DNA of 64,000 nucleotides from assembly GCF_000265405.1 (NCBI RefSeq), contig NC_018010.1, positions 1,488,001-1,552,000 of the forward strand. Reading direction: 5' to 3'. The DNA is from Belliella baltica DSM 15883. Its GTDB lineage: Bacteria > Bacteroidota > Bacteroidia > Cytophagales > Cyclobacteriaceae. The position numbers and the translations under genes were made by a program. The notes under the pieces are model-generated. The model was not told where the DNA came from. It saw only the letters and a program-made list of their open reading frames with translations, and searched no databases. Shown here in pieces: positions 34,776 through 44,055 of this stretch; the first letter of the stretch is position 1, and each line of letters opens with the position of its first letter.

Positions 34776-35217
34776 TATTTAACTTTAGTTCCATTATACC
34801 GTCAAATGCAAGAAATGCAGGATAATACGCTTCTAAAATTTTGAGATAAATTTCATCAGCAGTTTCTTCGTTGTCAGTATGTGAAGTTTTATTTCTACTT
34901 CCAATCATATCCATCCACACTTTTCCATCTTCAATTAATTGCAATTGAAAAGCCTCGCGGGTAGCATCTCTACTTCCTCCGATTGTAGAGTTTCCTTGAT
35001 AAGAAGCATAGTCCTTCATAAGATTCCAAGCCAATTCATGTGTATATTCAAATCTTTGAATTAAACCCTCTTTAATCATTTCATCCAATACATCATCGAG
35101 TTTTATTTCATCATCTTTTTGAAGATGAAGCTGAATATAATTTACTGCTTCAGATAATTTTTTTAAAGCCTTTCTGTAATTAGCAAATCGCTGTTCCCAT
35201 CTGATGTCTCTGGCCAT
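34750..35217 (-). CDS. HEPN-like nucleotidyltransferase substrate-binding protein (HI0074 family)
   Basis: A 155-residue all-helical protein. It carries LIQRFEYTHELAWNLMKDY, characteristic of the HI0074 family, and the HEPN RNase motif R-x4-H in GSRNKTSHT near residue 118. The motif is intact, so ribonuclease activity is possible. It is paired with an MNT nucleotidyltransferase gene in an overlapping arrangement, so it is best read as the toxin-side member of a toxin-antitoxin-like module. Confidence 0.87.
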   Translation of the reverse strand: MARDIRWEQRFANYRKALKKLSEAVNYIQLHLQKDDEIKLDDVLDEMIKEGLIQRFEYTHELAWNLMKDYASYQGNSTIGGSRDATREAFQLQLIEDGKVWMDMIGSRNKTSHTDNEETADEIYLKILEAYYPAFLAFDGIMELKLNNGNNDQFD

Positions 35218-35334
35218 GGTTCTTGGGTGTTTTAATAATTCACAACTAATATACTTATCTTACTTCTTGACTCTTATCTCTTTTACCTAGGTTTTTAAAC
35301 TTCACCCTTCCTCCTTCTTCCTTCACCCTTCCTC
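35218..35334 (-). repeat. Degenerate heptanucleotide spacer after polA
   Basis: On the minus strand, right after the polA stop, 7-mers follow: AGGAAGG, GTGAAGG, AAGAAGG, AGGAAGG, GTGAAGT, later AAAAGAG, ATAAGAG, TCAAGAA, GTAAGAT. These are purine-rich, as in other post-stop tracts. Confidence 0.65.
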
Positions 35335-38157
35335 TTAGTGAGCTTCCAACCAATCCTTGCCTAGGCCAACTTCCACTTCTAAAGGAACGGTGATTTTCAC
35401 AGCGTTAGACATGATTTTAGGGATTTCACTTTTCAATAGTTCCACCTCATCCTTGTGTGCATCGAAAACCAATTCATCATGCACTTGAAGGATCATTTTT
35501 GATTTTAGTTTTTCTTTGATCATCCAATTGTGCACTTGGATCATTGCAACCTTGATCATATCAGCTGCTGAACCTTGAATAGGAGCGTTGATGGCGTTGC
35601 GTTCAGCAAATCCACGCATGGTTTGGTTTCGGCTATTGATATCTCTTAAATATCTTCTTCTTCCGAGAATAGTTTCCACATATTCGTTTTTCCTCGCTTT
35701 TTCGATACAGCCATCCATATATTCCTTGACAGCTGAAAACTCCTTGAAATAAGAATCAATGATTTCTTTTGCCTCTGATCTTGGAATATTAAGTCTTTGT
35801 GAAAGTCCAAAAACGGAGATTCCGTAGATGATTCCAAAGTTGGCTGTTTTAGCCTTTCTCCGCATATCTGAGGTCACTTCTTCTAGTGGAACTTGGAAGA
35901 TTTTTGCAGCTGTTGTGGCGTGAATATCTCTTCCATTTCTAAAAGCTTCTATCATAGATTCATCCTTCGAAAAAGCAGCCATTATTCTCAACTCAATTTG
36001 CGAATAATCCGCAGCTAAGATCACATGGTTTTCATCTCTTGGAACAAAAGCTTTCCTAATCTCACGACCTCGTTCTGTCCTAATTGGTATATTCTGTAGG
36101 TTTGGATTAATGGAAGAAAGTCTTCCAGTAGCTGCGACAAACTGATTATAAGTTGTGTGGATTCTTCCTGTTTTTGGATTGATCATGGTAGGTAGTGCAT
36201 CTACATAAGTAGATTTGAGCTTCACCATTTGTCGGTATTCCAAGATAGCTGCGGCGATCTCGTGCTCGCCAGCCATTTTGCTCAATACTTCCTCTCCTGT
36301 AGCAAATTGGCCTGTTTTGGTTTTTTTTGCCTTCGGATCGAGTGCTAATTTCACAAATAAAATCTCTCCCAATTGCTTAGGAGAAGCAAGGTTAAATTCT
36401 TCTCCGGCCAATTCATATACACGCTTTTCAATCGCTTTACTTTCTTCCTCCAAGACTTCCGACAATTCTGCCAAACTCTCAGTATCTATTCTTACCCCTT
36501 CAAATTCCATCGCTGCAAGCACATTGATCAAAGGGTTTTCTACTTCATGAAGTAATTTCTCCAGTCCATTCTCTTTGATCATTGGATCAAAAGTCTGCTT
36601 GAGCTTCAAAGTAATGTCTGCATCTTCTGCTGCATATTTACTCACTTCATCTTCGTCTACATCACGCATATTGCCTTGATTTTTGCCTTTTTTTCCTATC
36701 AAGGATTCTATAGAAACAGGCTTGTAATTCAGGTATTGTTGTGCCAACCAATCCATGGAATGTTTGCCTTCAGGCTCGATCAAGTAATGGGCTAGCATGG
36801 TGTCATAAAGCTTGCCCTTGACTTCCATACCGTAATTTTTCAACACCAAAATATCATACTTTACATTCTGACCGATTTTGATGATGTTTTCATTTTCAAA
36901 AATGGCTCGGAATAATTCCAACTTTTGTTTTGCTTCTTTTTGATCTGAGGGAAAAGGAATGTAAAAAGCTTCTCCAGCAATGTATGCGAATGATAAACCG
37001 ACCAATTCTGCTTCATTCGGATTGAGAGCAGTTGTTTCGGTATCAAAACAGAATTCATCCTGCTTTTCTAAATAGCTGAGCAATTCCTTAATCGCAGCTT
37101 CACCATCTACTTTATGGTAATCATGGGCAGAGGTAAGAATATTATCATGAAGTTGAATTGCAGGAAGTGGGTTTTCCTCAGTAATTACTTCCAAATCATC
37201 ATCTTCTTCAGACGGTGCAGGGCCTGTAAAAAGACCCAGCTGTTCACTGACTTTGATTTTTGGTTTTTTGATCGCTTCGCCAAAGACACGTTGGGTAAGT
37301 GTTCTAAATTCCAATTCAGCAAAAAGGGCCTTCAGTTGTTCTTCTTTTGGTCCATTATATTTTAAAGATACTTCGTCAAATTCAACAGGAACTTCGAGGC
37401 TAATGGTTGCCAATTCTTTAGATAGCAGCCCCTGAGCTCCAAAGTTTTCTACATTTTCCTTCTGCTTTCCTTTAAGGTCTTGCGTATTTTTCAATAATTC
37501 TTCAATAGAACCGTATTGTTTTAATAGTTTAACAGCTGTTTTTTCTCCAATTCCAGGAATTCCAGGGATATTATCAACTGCATCTCCCATCAAGCCTAAG
37601 ATATCTCTGACCTGATCCACATTTTCAATATCCCATTTAGCACAGACTTCCTTTGGTCCCATGACGTCCACGGCATTGCCCATGAAAGCAGGCTTGTACA
37701 AGAAAATATGTTCTTCAACTAACTGACCATAATCCTTATCAGGAGTCATCATGAACACTTGAAAGCTTGTTCTCTCTGCTTTTTTTGCTATTGTACCAAT
37801 AATGTCATCAGCCTCATATCCATCCAACTCCAAAATTGGAATGTCAAAAGCTTCTACAATCTGCTTCACCCAAGGAATACCAATTTCAATATCTTCGGGC
37901 TGTGCTTGTCTATTGGCTTTGTATGCTTCAAATTGAATATGTCTAAAAGTGGGAGCTTTGGTATCAAATGCAACAGCAATATGGGTGGGCTTTTCTTTTT
38001 CTAAAACTTCTAATAAGGTATTGGTGAAGCCTAGCATAATACCTGTATTGAGACCTTTTGAATTAATCCTAGGATTCTTACTGAATGCAAAATGAGCCCT
38101 GTAGATCAATGCCATGGCATCAAGTATGAAAAGCTTTTTATCTCCTTTTGAGGACAT
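35335..38157 (-). CDS. polA: DNA polymerase I
   Basis: A 940-residue enzyme with all three domains. The 5'-3' exonuclease occupies about 8-290 (LFILDAMALIYRAHFAF, GDAVDNIPGIPGIGEKTA). The 3'-5' proofreading exonuclease occupies about 345-530, with its acidic residues intact (FDTETTAL and YAAEDADITL). The polymerase domain follows, with motif A DYSQIELRIMAAFS, the O-helix RRKAKTANFGIIYG and motif C VHDELVFD. It fills gaps in excision repair and removes RNA primers. A TAGTTTTG -7 element lies about 50 bp upstream (38207-38214). Confidence 0.97.
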   Translation of the reverse strand: MSSKGDKKLFILDAMALIYRAHFAFSKNPRINSKGLNTGIMLGFTNTLLEVLEKEKPTHIAVAFDTKAPTFRHIQFEAYKANRQAQPEDIEIGIPWVKQIVEAFDIPILELDGYEADDIIGTIAKKAERTSFQVFMMTPDKDYGQLVEEHIFLYKPAFMGNAVDVMGPKEVCAKWDIENVDQVRDILGLMGDAVDNIPGIPGIGEKTAVKLLKQYGSIEELLKNTQDLKGKQKENVENFGAQGLLSKELATISLEVPVEFDEVSLKYNGPKEEQLKALFAELEFRTLTQRVFGEAIKKPKIKVSEQLGLFTGPAPSEEDDDLEVITEENPLPAIQLHDNILTSAHDYHKVDGEAAIKELLSYLEKQDEFCFDTETTALNPNEAELVGLSFAYIAGEAFYIPFPSDQKEAKQKLELFRAIFENENIIKIGQNVKYDILVLKNYGMEVKGKLYDTMLAHYLIEPEGKHSMDWLAQQYLNYKPVSIESLIGKKGKNQGNMRDVDEDEVSKYAAEDADITLKLKQTFDPMIKENGLEKLLHEVENPLINVLAAMEFEGVRIDTESLAELSEVLEEESKAIEKRVYELAGEEFNLASPKQLGEILFVKLALDPKAKKTKTGQFATGEEVLSKMAGEHEIAAAILEYRQMVKLKSTYVDALPTMINPKTGRIHTTYNQFVAATGRLSSINPNLQNIPIRTERGREIRKAFVPRDENHVILAADYSQIELRIMAAFSKDESMIEAFRNGRDIHATTAAKIFQVPLEEVTSDMRRKAKTANFGIIYGISVFGLSQRLNIPRSEAKEIIDSYFKEFSAVKEYMDGCIEKARKNEYVETILGRRRYLRDINSRNQTMRGFAERNAINAPIQGSAADMIKVAMIQVHNWMIKEKLKSKMILQVHDELVFDAHKDEVELLKSEIPKIMSNAVKITVPLEVEVGLGKDWLEAH

Positions 38158-38206
38158 AGGAAGGTGATTTTTAAAGTTGAATATATTTTTGACTAGCGAG
38201 ATTTCG

Positions 38207-38214
38207 CAAAACTA
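38207..38214 (-). promoter_or_regulatory. Putative -7 element for polA
   Basis: Minus-strand TAGTTTTG fits TAnnTTTG, 50 bp before the polA ATG. A TTTG lies 15 bp further upstream, shorter than the usual spacing. Confidence 0.4.
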
Positions 38215-38395
38215 TGAAAAGCTAAATTACAAATAATAATATAAAGGGGAGAGGCTAATTTTTATCAATATGAATTATAATGATTATATTAATAGATGAA
38301 TTCTTACTTCTGGTCTAATTCTTGGTTATATTACACAGAAGGAATGAATCCTTACTTATTATTCTTAATTTATTTACTAACCAAAACTAATTACT

Positions 38396-38707
38396 ATGAA
38401 AAAGATCGCGTACTTTTTATCGATTATGTTTTTATTCCTAGCCTACGCACCTATTGCTACTGCTAGTGATACAAACAAAGAAAAGTCTGAGCTTACAGTT
38501 GAAGAGCAAGAAAGATTAGATGAAATCAACAACAGAGTTGAAGAAATCAAGGCGATGGACTTTGCTGATATGAGCAAAGCTGAAAGAAAAGAAGTAAGAA
38601 ATGAATTGAAAGAAATGAGGGAAGAAGCAAAGGCTCTAGGAAATGGTGTTTACCTTTCAGTAGGAGCTATTATTATCATTCTTTTGATTTTGATACTTCT
38701 GACCTAG
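38396..38707 (+). CDS. Small envelope protein: signal peptide, coiled coil, C-terminal TM
   Basis: A 103-residue protein. It has an N-terminal signal sequence (MKKIAYFLSIMFLFLAYAPIATA), a highly charged helical middle (about 28-78, many E/K/R, coiled-coil-like), and a C-terminal hydrophobic helix (AIIIILLILILL) that anchors it. I know no named domain, but small proteins of this design are common in Cytophagales. It is monocistronic, with a terminator directly after it. Confidence 0.7.
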   Translation: MKKIAYFLSIMFLFLAYAPIATASDTNKEKSELTVEEQERLDEINNRVEEIKAMDFADMSKAERKEVRNELKEMREEAKALGNGVYLSVGAIIIILLILILLT

Positions 38708-38726
38708 TAAGATTCATCTTTAAAAG

Positions 38727-38758
38727 AAAAAAGCCTCTCATTTTTTGGAGGCTTTTTT
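38727..38758. terminator. Bidirectional terminator
   Basis: AAAAAAGCCTC (38727-38737) pairs with GAGGCTTTTTT (38748-38758). It serves the small envelope gene on plus and the convergent coiled-coil gene on minus. Confidence 0.85.
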
Positions 38759-38785
38759 CTTTTAATTCCATATTATTTAGAGAGT

Positions 38786-39385
38786 TTAAGAAGATTTTCC
38801 ATTCAGCGCATCTACAAGTTCTCTTTTCAATTTTCTTTCTCTGTCTAACGTATTTTTTCTGTGCTGCTCAAATTCTTCTACTGTCTCCTCAAGATTTTTT
38901 CGAGCTTGTTTGATCACCTTATGGCTTCTGCTGAATTGATATAAGAAAAACAAAAATGCTCCGAGTAATCCTGCAACTATAGTCCACATGATGGTATTAT
39001 AAAGGTTTTTATGGATCGGAATTCCCAAAAAGAAAAAACTATCTCGAGCTTCTAAAGCTTCTTCTAATTCACTTTGTGTGCCTGCTACTTGTGATTCAAG
39101 CTGATTGATTTTTTCTTGCTGATCTTTTACGGTTTGTTGAACGGCTTGCAAATCTTTTTCAAAAACACTTAATGAATCCAAGACATTTGATTTGATCTTA
39201 TCCAAATTCGTTTTTTTTACAACTTTGTACTCTTGAAAATTATTTGAAATTTTATTCAAATAATCAAACTGACTTGAAATTGTTCCACTATTCAATGAAC
39301 CGGTTTCTTCAGAAACCTCTTGTGCGTGACTTGTACTGATAAAAAATGAAAAGGCGATCAATGCAAGGAAAATGGTTTTATTCAT
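38786..39385 (-). CDS. Secreted/anchored coiled-coil protein of unknown function
   Basis: A 199-residue protein. A signal peptide (to HAQ near residue 22) is followed by a periplasmic coiled coil (about 55-112, VQQTVKDQQEKINQLESQV), a transmembrane segment (about 130-150, IMWTIVAGLLGAFLFFLYQF) and a second charged coiled coil in the cytoplasm. The topology resembles a single-span scaffold. No enzymatic motif is seen. Confidence 0.7.
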   Translation of the reverse strand: MNKTIFLALIAFSFFISTSHAQEVSEETGSLNSGTISSQFDYLNKISNNFQEYKVVKKTNLDKIKSNVLDSLSVFEKDLQAVQQTVKDQQEKINQLESQVAGTQSELEEALEARDSFFFLGIPIHKNLYNTIMWTIVAGLLGAFLFFLYQFSRSHKVIKQARKNLEETVEEFEQHRKNTLDRERKLKRELVDALNGKSS

Positions 39386-39520
39386 GGGGGAATTGGTGTT
39401 ATTTGTTTAATCTAGTTAATAATTTTTATAGTTAAATCCTAATTTTGTTGTCGAAACAATAACTGTGCCTTATAAGTCTTGAAAAAGTATTAAAGAAACA
39501 TGTTCCAATTCTAAATATGT

Positions 39521-39564
39521 AAAAATCAAGAAGTCTGCCCCAAGCGTAGAGCAGACTTCTTGAT
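39521..39564 (-). terminator. Terminator of the M14 peptidase gene
   Basis: A 14-bp perfect stem, ATCAAGAAGTCTGC with GCAGACTTCTTGAT (39525-39538 and 39551-39564), followed on minus by a short T-run. Confidence 0.8.
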
Positions 39565-39592
39565 ATTGATTTAACTCGACTTTTTTAGTTTT

Positions 39593-42112
39593 TTATTGAC
39601 CAACAAAGAAAATCGCATTAGCCATGATCAATTTTCCTGACTCCCAGAAACTTCTGAACATCGGGTTATCTACCATATACACAATTTGACCTCTTCCTTG
39701 ATTTTCCATTCCATAGACCATCGACTGGTTCATTTGGGGTTTCAATTTATTTCCGATAAATCCAAAACGGTAATTTTCTAAACTTGGAATGATACCCGCA
39801 TTGACACCATTTGTTAGATAGGCATATCTTCGTCCGTTATTTTTGAGTGTGTAATAATTTTTACCAACTCCAAATGACAAAGGATGGGTTTGGTCCATTT
39901 TCACCTCGAAAATAGCGCCAGCAGCAGTAGTTGAAATTCCCATTCTCTCTCGATCCTGATAAGGTTCGATTCTTGCTGATTTTTGGAATTCAGTGTCTGT
40001 TTTTTGTTGTGCTTTTTTCTCTTCCTCTGTGTCAAATCTACTCAAGCTAAAACCTTCTTTATCGGCAAACATCCCAACTGAACCTTCTATAGCGATGGCT
40101 TTTCCACCTGCTTTTACCCAGTCCATTACTTTTGTAAAACTTCCTCCATTAAGATAATTCCCAGAAGGAAGAATCAAAACGTCATATTTGTTCAAATCAA
40201 ATCTACCCAACATATCGGCTTCTAAAATGCTGATAGGGTAATTCAATTCTTGTTCGAAAAAATACCAAATCTCACCGAAATTTAACGAAGAAGTTCCTGC
40301 CCCACTTACAACTGCTACTTTTGGAGCTTTGACCACTTTTACATCTGATGAGCCAAAGTCTTTTCCTTTATCAACATAAGAAGAATTTGAAGTGGCTAGG
40401 GTGATCTCGAATTTGTTTGCAAGATCTACTACTTTTTTGTCATAATCATGGACATATTGATTTCCATTTCTCATCAATAAAAGTGTTCCAGCAGGATAAG
40501 ATTCACCATTGATTTCAAAGGCAAATTCTGTTACTCTTGCTCTGATTCCTTCCTGAAGCAAGGCTGCAAGAAACTTTGCGTGAACTGTGGCATTCCATGG
40601 AGCGATATAAGCCAGAGGAGCACCGTTTACCACATTCTTTTCAAAAACAGGTTTTTGATATGCTTTTGCAGCATCCAACTTAGTCTCTAATGCATAAGCC
40701 TGCAAGCCATAAGCAAATGGCAAAGCCCAGCTGGTGATATCATAAGTAATGCTGTCTTCCAAAATGGCCTCAGGTTCAAATAACACTTGGGTCAAAACAG
40801 ATTTTACTTGATAAGCATTGACGATAATATCTTCTTCTGTTGTAGAAAATGAAGTTGATTTCCCTGTATTGTAATCCAAACCTCTTAGTCCTGAGCGATT
40901 ACCCGCAAAGCCATAGGTGATTTTATTTTTGTCAAGCAAAGTGAGTAGGGCTTTTAATCTATCATGATTTCCATCTCCTTTGATTACAAAACTCTTATAC
41001 TTAGCCTTTGGGTTAGTGCTATTGTCTTTGAAATATTTAGCGAATTCCTCAGTCAATCTTGCTGCATTTTTGGAAGTTACTTCCACGGCTGAAATTCCGG
41101 CGGTATGTTGATGGATGATTCTTTCTTCTAAAGTTACTGTATCTCCTAGTGCATTCAGCATTCCCAAGCCAGCTCTGCCAGATCCACCTTTTTCAATTGT
41201 CATCCCAATAGCTCCATTGTACATGGGATAGGTGTCACCATAAGATGGGTAAAGCAAATCAAATCTCTCCTTTGTGAAATATTGCCAATTATTTGCGTCA
41301 AACTTTGCAGCTGTATTTTTGCCATAAATATCTTGAAATTCGTGCTGAAATGGAGATACTTGTTCATGAATTGGCTTTGCTGCAGGGGCAAAATAAAATG
41401 GATCATTGATTCCCTGTTCGTGGTAATCTACAAATAGATGCGGCATCCATTCATGGTAAAGTTTGATTCTTTGCTCAGTTTCTGCTTGTGTTTGCCAAGC
41501 CCAATCTCGGTTCAAATCCATCAAATAATGGTTTGGGCGACCTCCCGGCCATGGCTCTGAGTGCTCAGTGGATTGTGGGTCAGGTTGTAAAATTTTATTC
41601 CCTTTTTGATTATACCATACTGTGTAGCGGTCTTTTCCGTCAGGGTTTGCACAAGGGTCAATGATCAAAACTTGATTTTGTAACCATGATTTTGACTCTG
41701 AATTGTTTGGATTCGCAACCTCCCAAAATGTCATCATCGCCGCCTCAGTAGCCACAGCTTCATTACCATGTACATTATATTGCATCCAGTTGATGGCAAC
41801 TTTCGTGCTTGGGCTTCCTTCTAATAAACCCGTTCTTTTCAAGTTATCAGTTCGGATTTGCTCAAGGTTTTGCATGTTTTCGGGCGATGAGACGATCGCG
41901 ACAAATAATGGACGATGCTCCACAGACTCTCCATAATATACCAACTCGACATTGGGCAAAGTGCTTGCGAGATGTTCGAAATAATCAACCACTCTATGGT
42001 GTGGAGTGAATCTTTCACCTGCTTTGTATCCCAAAAATTCATCGGGACTTTTTTGTGCTAATGAAGTCCCAACTACCAACAGGCTGAGGACAAGGGTATA
42101 AATTTTTTTCAT
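39593..42112 (-). CDS. Secreted M14-family zinc carboxypeptidase
   Basis: A protein of about 839 residues with a signal peptide (MKKIYTLVLSLLVVGTSLAQ). The catalytic domain has zinc ligands HxxE in NVHGNEAVATEA and the third His in VDYHEQG. The substrate-binding region is DLNRDWAWQ, and a candidate catalytic Glu lies in MTIEKGG. The second half (about 380-840) includes a DJ-1/glutamine-amidotransferase-like segment (YDVLILPSGNYLNGG, then KAGGKAIAIEGS). It probably trims peptides outside the cytoplasm. An alternative ATG at 42130 would add six residues. Confidence 0.88.
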   Translation of the reverse strand: MKKIYTLVLSLLVVGTSLAQKSPDEFLGYKAGERFTPHHRVVDYFEHLASTLPNVELVYYGESVEHRPLFVAIVSSPENMQNLEQIRTDNLKRTGLLEGSPSTKVAINWMQYNVHGNEAVATEAAMMTFWEVANPNNSESKSWLQNQVLIIDPCANPDGKDRYTVWYNQKGNKILQPDPQSTEHSEPWPGGRPNHYLMDLNRDWAWQTQAETEQRIKLYHEWMPHLFVDYHEQGINDPFYFAPAAKPIHEQVSPFQHEFQDIYGKNTAAKFDANNWQYFTKERFDLLYPSYGDTYPMYNGAIGMTIEKGGSGRAGLGMLNALGDTVTLEERIIHQHTAGISAVEVTSKNAARLTEEFAKYFKDNSTNPKAKYKSFVIKGDGNHDRLKALLTLLDKNKITYGFAGNRSGLRGLDYNTGKSTSFSTTEEDIIVNAYQVKSVLTQVLFEPEAILEDSITYDITSWALPFAYGLQAYALETKLDAAKAYQKPVFEKNVVNGAPLAYIAPWNATVHAKFLAALLQEGIRARVTEFAFEINGESYPAGTLLLMRNGNQYVHDYDKKVVDLANKFEITLATSNSSYVDKGKDFGSSDVKVVKAPKVAVVSGAGTSSLNFGEIWYFFEQELNYPISILEADMLGRFDLNKYDVLILPSGNYLNGGSFTKVMDWVKAGGKAIAIEGSVGMFADKEGFSLSRFDTEEEKKAQQKTDTEFQKSARIEPYQDRERMGISTTAAGAIFEVKMDQTHPLSFGVGKNYYTLKNNGRRYAYLTNGVNAGIIPSLENYRFGFIGNKLKPQMNQSMVYGMENQGRGQIVYMVDNPMFRSFWESGKLIMANAIFFVGQ

Positions 42113-42263
42113 ATATGATGTGTTAAGCATTTTAAATTTCGCTTTTGTAATTTACACGCTTTGAGTAAAGGATTCAAACCACGCTTGTAATTTATCCAAG
42201 AAATATATGGGTGGGAAGGAAAGTCAAATGGAGAAATAACATTTGTGAATTTCAAACTCAAAC

Positions 42264-42866
42264 TTATTTCCTGATTCTACTCCAAAGCTTGGTGGTAAAT
42301 CTCGGTCTGTCTTCCATTACGTTTAAGTCATCTTCGCTGACACGCTTCACGCTTTCTATCGTGTAGAAGGCTTTGTCATTGAAGGCTTTGACTTTACCAA
42401 CAAATTCAGTTAGAGCATCCCTTTTCATCACAGTAAAGAGTAAGTTAACTTTGCCAAACCTGCCTTCAGCACCTACAGAAGTGAACCTGAAGTTTTTTTC
42501 TTTCATATATTCGATCAATTCCGGCATGGGTGTAGGTGTAATCACTCTAACAAGCACTCGGCCCAATGCTAATTTTTCTTCAATAGTCATCCCGACAAAA
42601 GTCCCCATCGCAAATCCACCTGCATAGGCTAGATAGGACATAGGGTTATTGATGTTTTGAAAAATCTGTCCTATCGCCAACAACCAAATCAAAGCTTCAA
42701 AAAAACCCAAAATAGGCGCAATTTTCTTTTTTCCATTGAGCATAAACATGATTCTCAAAGTATTGATAGAGACGTCTGTCACTCTTGCTAAGAAAATCAA
42801 CAATGGCATAATGACATAATTGAAGAGCTCTACGGATATTCCAAATGACTCAAAGTAAGCTTGCAT
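42264..42866 (-). CDS. UPF0316 / DUF2179 membrane protein
   Basis: A 200-residue protein with three N-terminal helices (about 15-100: LLIFLARVTDVSINTLRIMF; APILGFFEALIWLLAIGQI; YLAYAGGFAMGTFVGM) and a C-terminal cytoplasmic DUF2179 domain (about 110-180). This is the UPF0316 architecture. Function is unknown; DUF2179 domains resemble small ligand-binding regulatory modules. A TACCTTTG -7 element lies 30 bp upstream. Confidence 0.9.
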   Translation of the reverse strand: MQAYFESFGISVELFNYVIMPLLIFLARVTDVSINTLRIMFMLNGKKKIAPILGFFEALIWLLAIGQIFQNINNPMSYLAYAGGFAMGTFVGMTIEEKLALGRVLVRVITPTPMPELIEYMKEKNFRFTSVGAEGRFGKVNLLFTVMKRDALTEFVGKVKAFNDKAFYTIESVKRVSEDDLNVMEDRPRFTTKLWSRIRK

Positions 42867-42895
42867 AATGTTGGGAGTGTAATTCTAGTATTTCA

Positions 42896-42903
42896 CAAAG
42901 GTA
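42896..42903 (-). promoter_or_regulatory. Putative -7 element for the UPF0316 gene
   Basis: Minus-strand TACCTTTG is an exact TAnnTTTG match and the same octamer as the tRNA-Phe promoter. No clear -33 TTTG is seen. Confidence 0.5.
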
Positions 42904-42926
42904 ATGAAAATAGACCTCTAGAATAA

Positions 42927-43079
42927 TGTATAGAATTTTTTGTAACAGCAGTGATTTATGTCAATGAAAATAAAACTCTCAATGACAACAAGTATGAATA
43001 TGAAGAAATTGGCTTTCCGTTTTTCGAAGAATTGGGTTCTTACCTGTATGAACTTGAAATAGACAGAAAGAAAAAATAA
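42927..43079 (+). other. Possible gene remnant or very small ORF
   Basis: An open frame reading (from a GTG at 42951) VIYVNENKTLND and onward to EEIGFPFFEELGSYLYELEID, ending with TAA. The composition is protein-like, but there is no ATG or promoter. It sits between two minus-strand genes. It is either the 3' end of a lost gene or noise. Confidence 0.25.
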
Positions 43080-43111
43080 AAAGTCTATGAATCATAAGAT
43101 CGATAGACTTT
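43068..43111 (-). terminator. Terminator of the HisA-like gene
   Basis: AAAGTCTAT (43080-43088) pairs with ATAGACTTT (43103-43111). On the minus strand the hairpin is followed by a long T-rich run. Confidence 0.7.
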
Positions 43112-43134
43112 ATTTGATTGATTCTTACAGAGAT

Positions 43135-43875
43135 TTAATTTCCGTGCTCTGACATAAACTTATCTAAGTCTTGAAGAGAAATTTTTCCTTCATAGTATGC
43201 TCTCCCAAAAACTACTGCAGTCACGCCAATGTCTTTTAATTCTTTGAAATCAGAAATATTTCGCACTCCGCCATTGGCTGCCAAATGTATTGAGGGGAAT
43301 TTCTTTACTACATCTTTATACAATTCAAAATTAGGACCTTCCATGACTCCATCTCTAGTCACATCAGAGCATTTGAGGTATTTGAGACCTCTTCCATGGA
43401 AGTTTTCTATGTGATCAAAGAGGTCGACCTCCGTTTTTTTGATCCATCCTCTTGTTTTGATTTTATGATCAGCAGGATTGGTGTCAGCGGCTAAGAATAT
43501 TTTTTCTCTACCATAAGACATAATCCATTGAGCGAACCTCTCAGGATAAGTCACGGCCACTGAAGCGGCCGTAATGGCATGCGCTCCATGCTCAAAGGAC
43601 TTGATCACATCTCCATCGGTAGAAACCCCACCAGTGAAATCAACATTAAGATTTGTATAACCAGCGATCGCTTCTAAAATATGATAGTTCTTTGGTTCTC
43701 CACGACGTGCTCCATCTAAATCCACCAAGTGCAACCATCTGATTCCATGATCTTCAAATGCCTGTGCAATCTCTAAAGGATTATTTGAAATAACTTCTTC
43801 GGTGGCAAAATCGCCTCGTTTTAATCGGACACATTTTCCGTTGATGAGGTATATAGAAGGGATTATATCGAACAT
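43135..43875 (-). CDS. HisA-like TIM-barrel protein with altered active site
   Basis: A 246-residue (beta/alpha)8 protein of the HisA/HisF family. Phosphate-binding loops DFTGGVST and AANGGVRN and the strand SDVTRDGVMEGPN are preserved, as is the second catalytic Asp region FLAADTNP. However, the strand-1 motif that normally reads PAxDxxxG is PSIYLINGK here: the catalytic-base Asp is replaced by Tyr9. It stands outside any histidine operon. HisA proper isomerises ProFAR; this protein is either a divergent paralogue with another reaction or an impaired enzyme. Confidence 0.8.
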   Translation of the reverse strand: MFDIIPSIYLINGKCVRLKRGDFATEEVISNNPLEIAQAFEDHGIRWLHLVDLDGARRGEPKNYHILEAIAGYTNLNVDFTGGVSTDGDVIKSFEHGAHAITAASVAVTYPERFAQWIMSYGREKIFLAADTNPADHKIKTRGWIKKTEVDLFDHIENFHGRGLKYLKCSDVTRDGVMEGPNFELYKDVVKKFPSIHLAANGGVRNISDFKELKDIGVTAVVFGRAYYEGKISLQDLDKFMSEHGN

Positions 43876-44055
43876 GGTTCAGTAGGCTTTTTATTAAAAT
43901 TTAATGCTTGGGATGAATCACAAAATCTGAGAGGAATAGAATTGTTCCAGATTTTGGTTTTCTAAAGATAATATAAGAACGCATTATTTAGCAATACTCT
44001 CCAAAAATCTTTATTGACTTTTACCAATAATATACAAATATGAGACTTTATAAAC

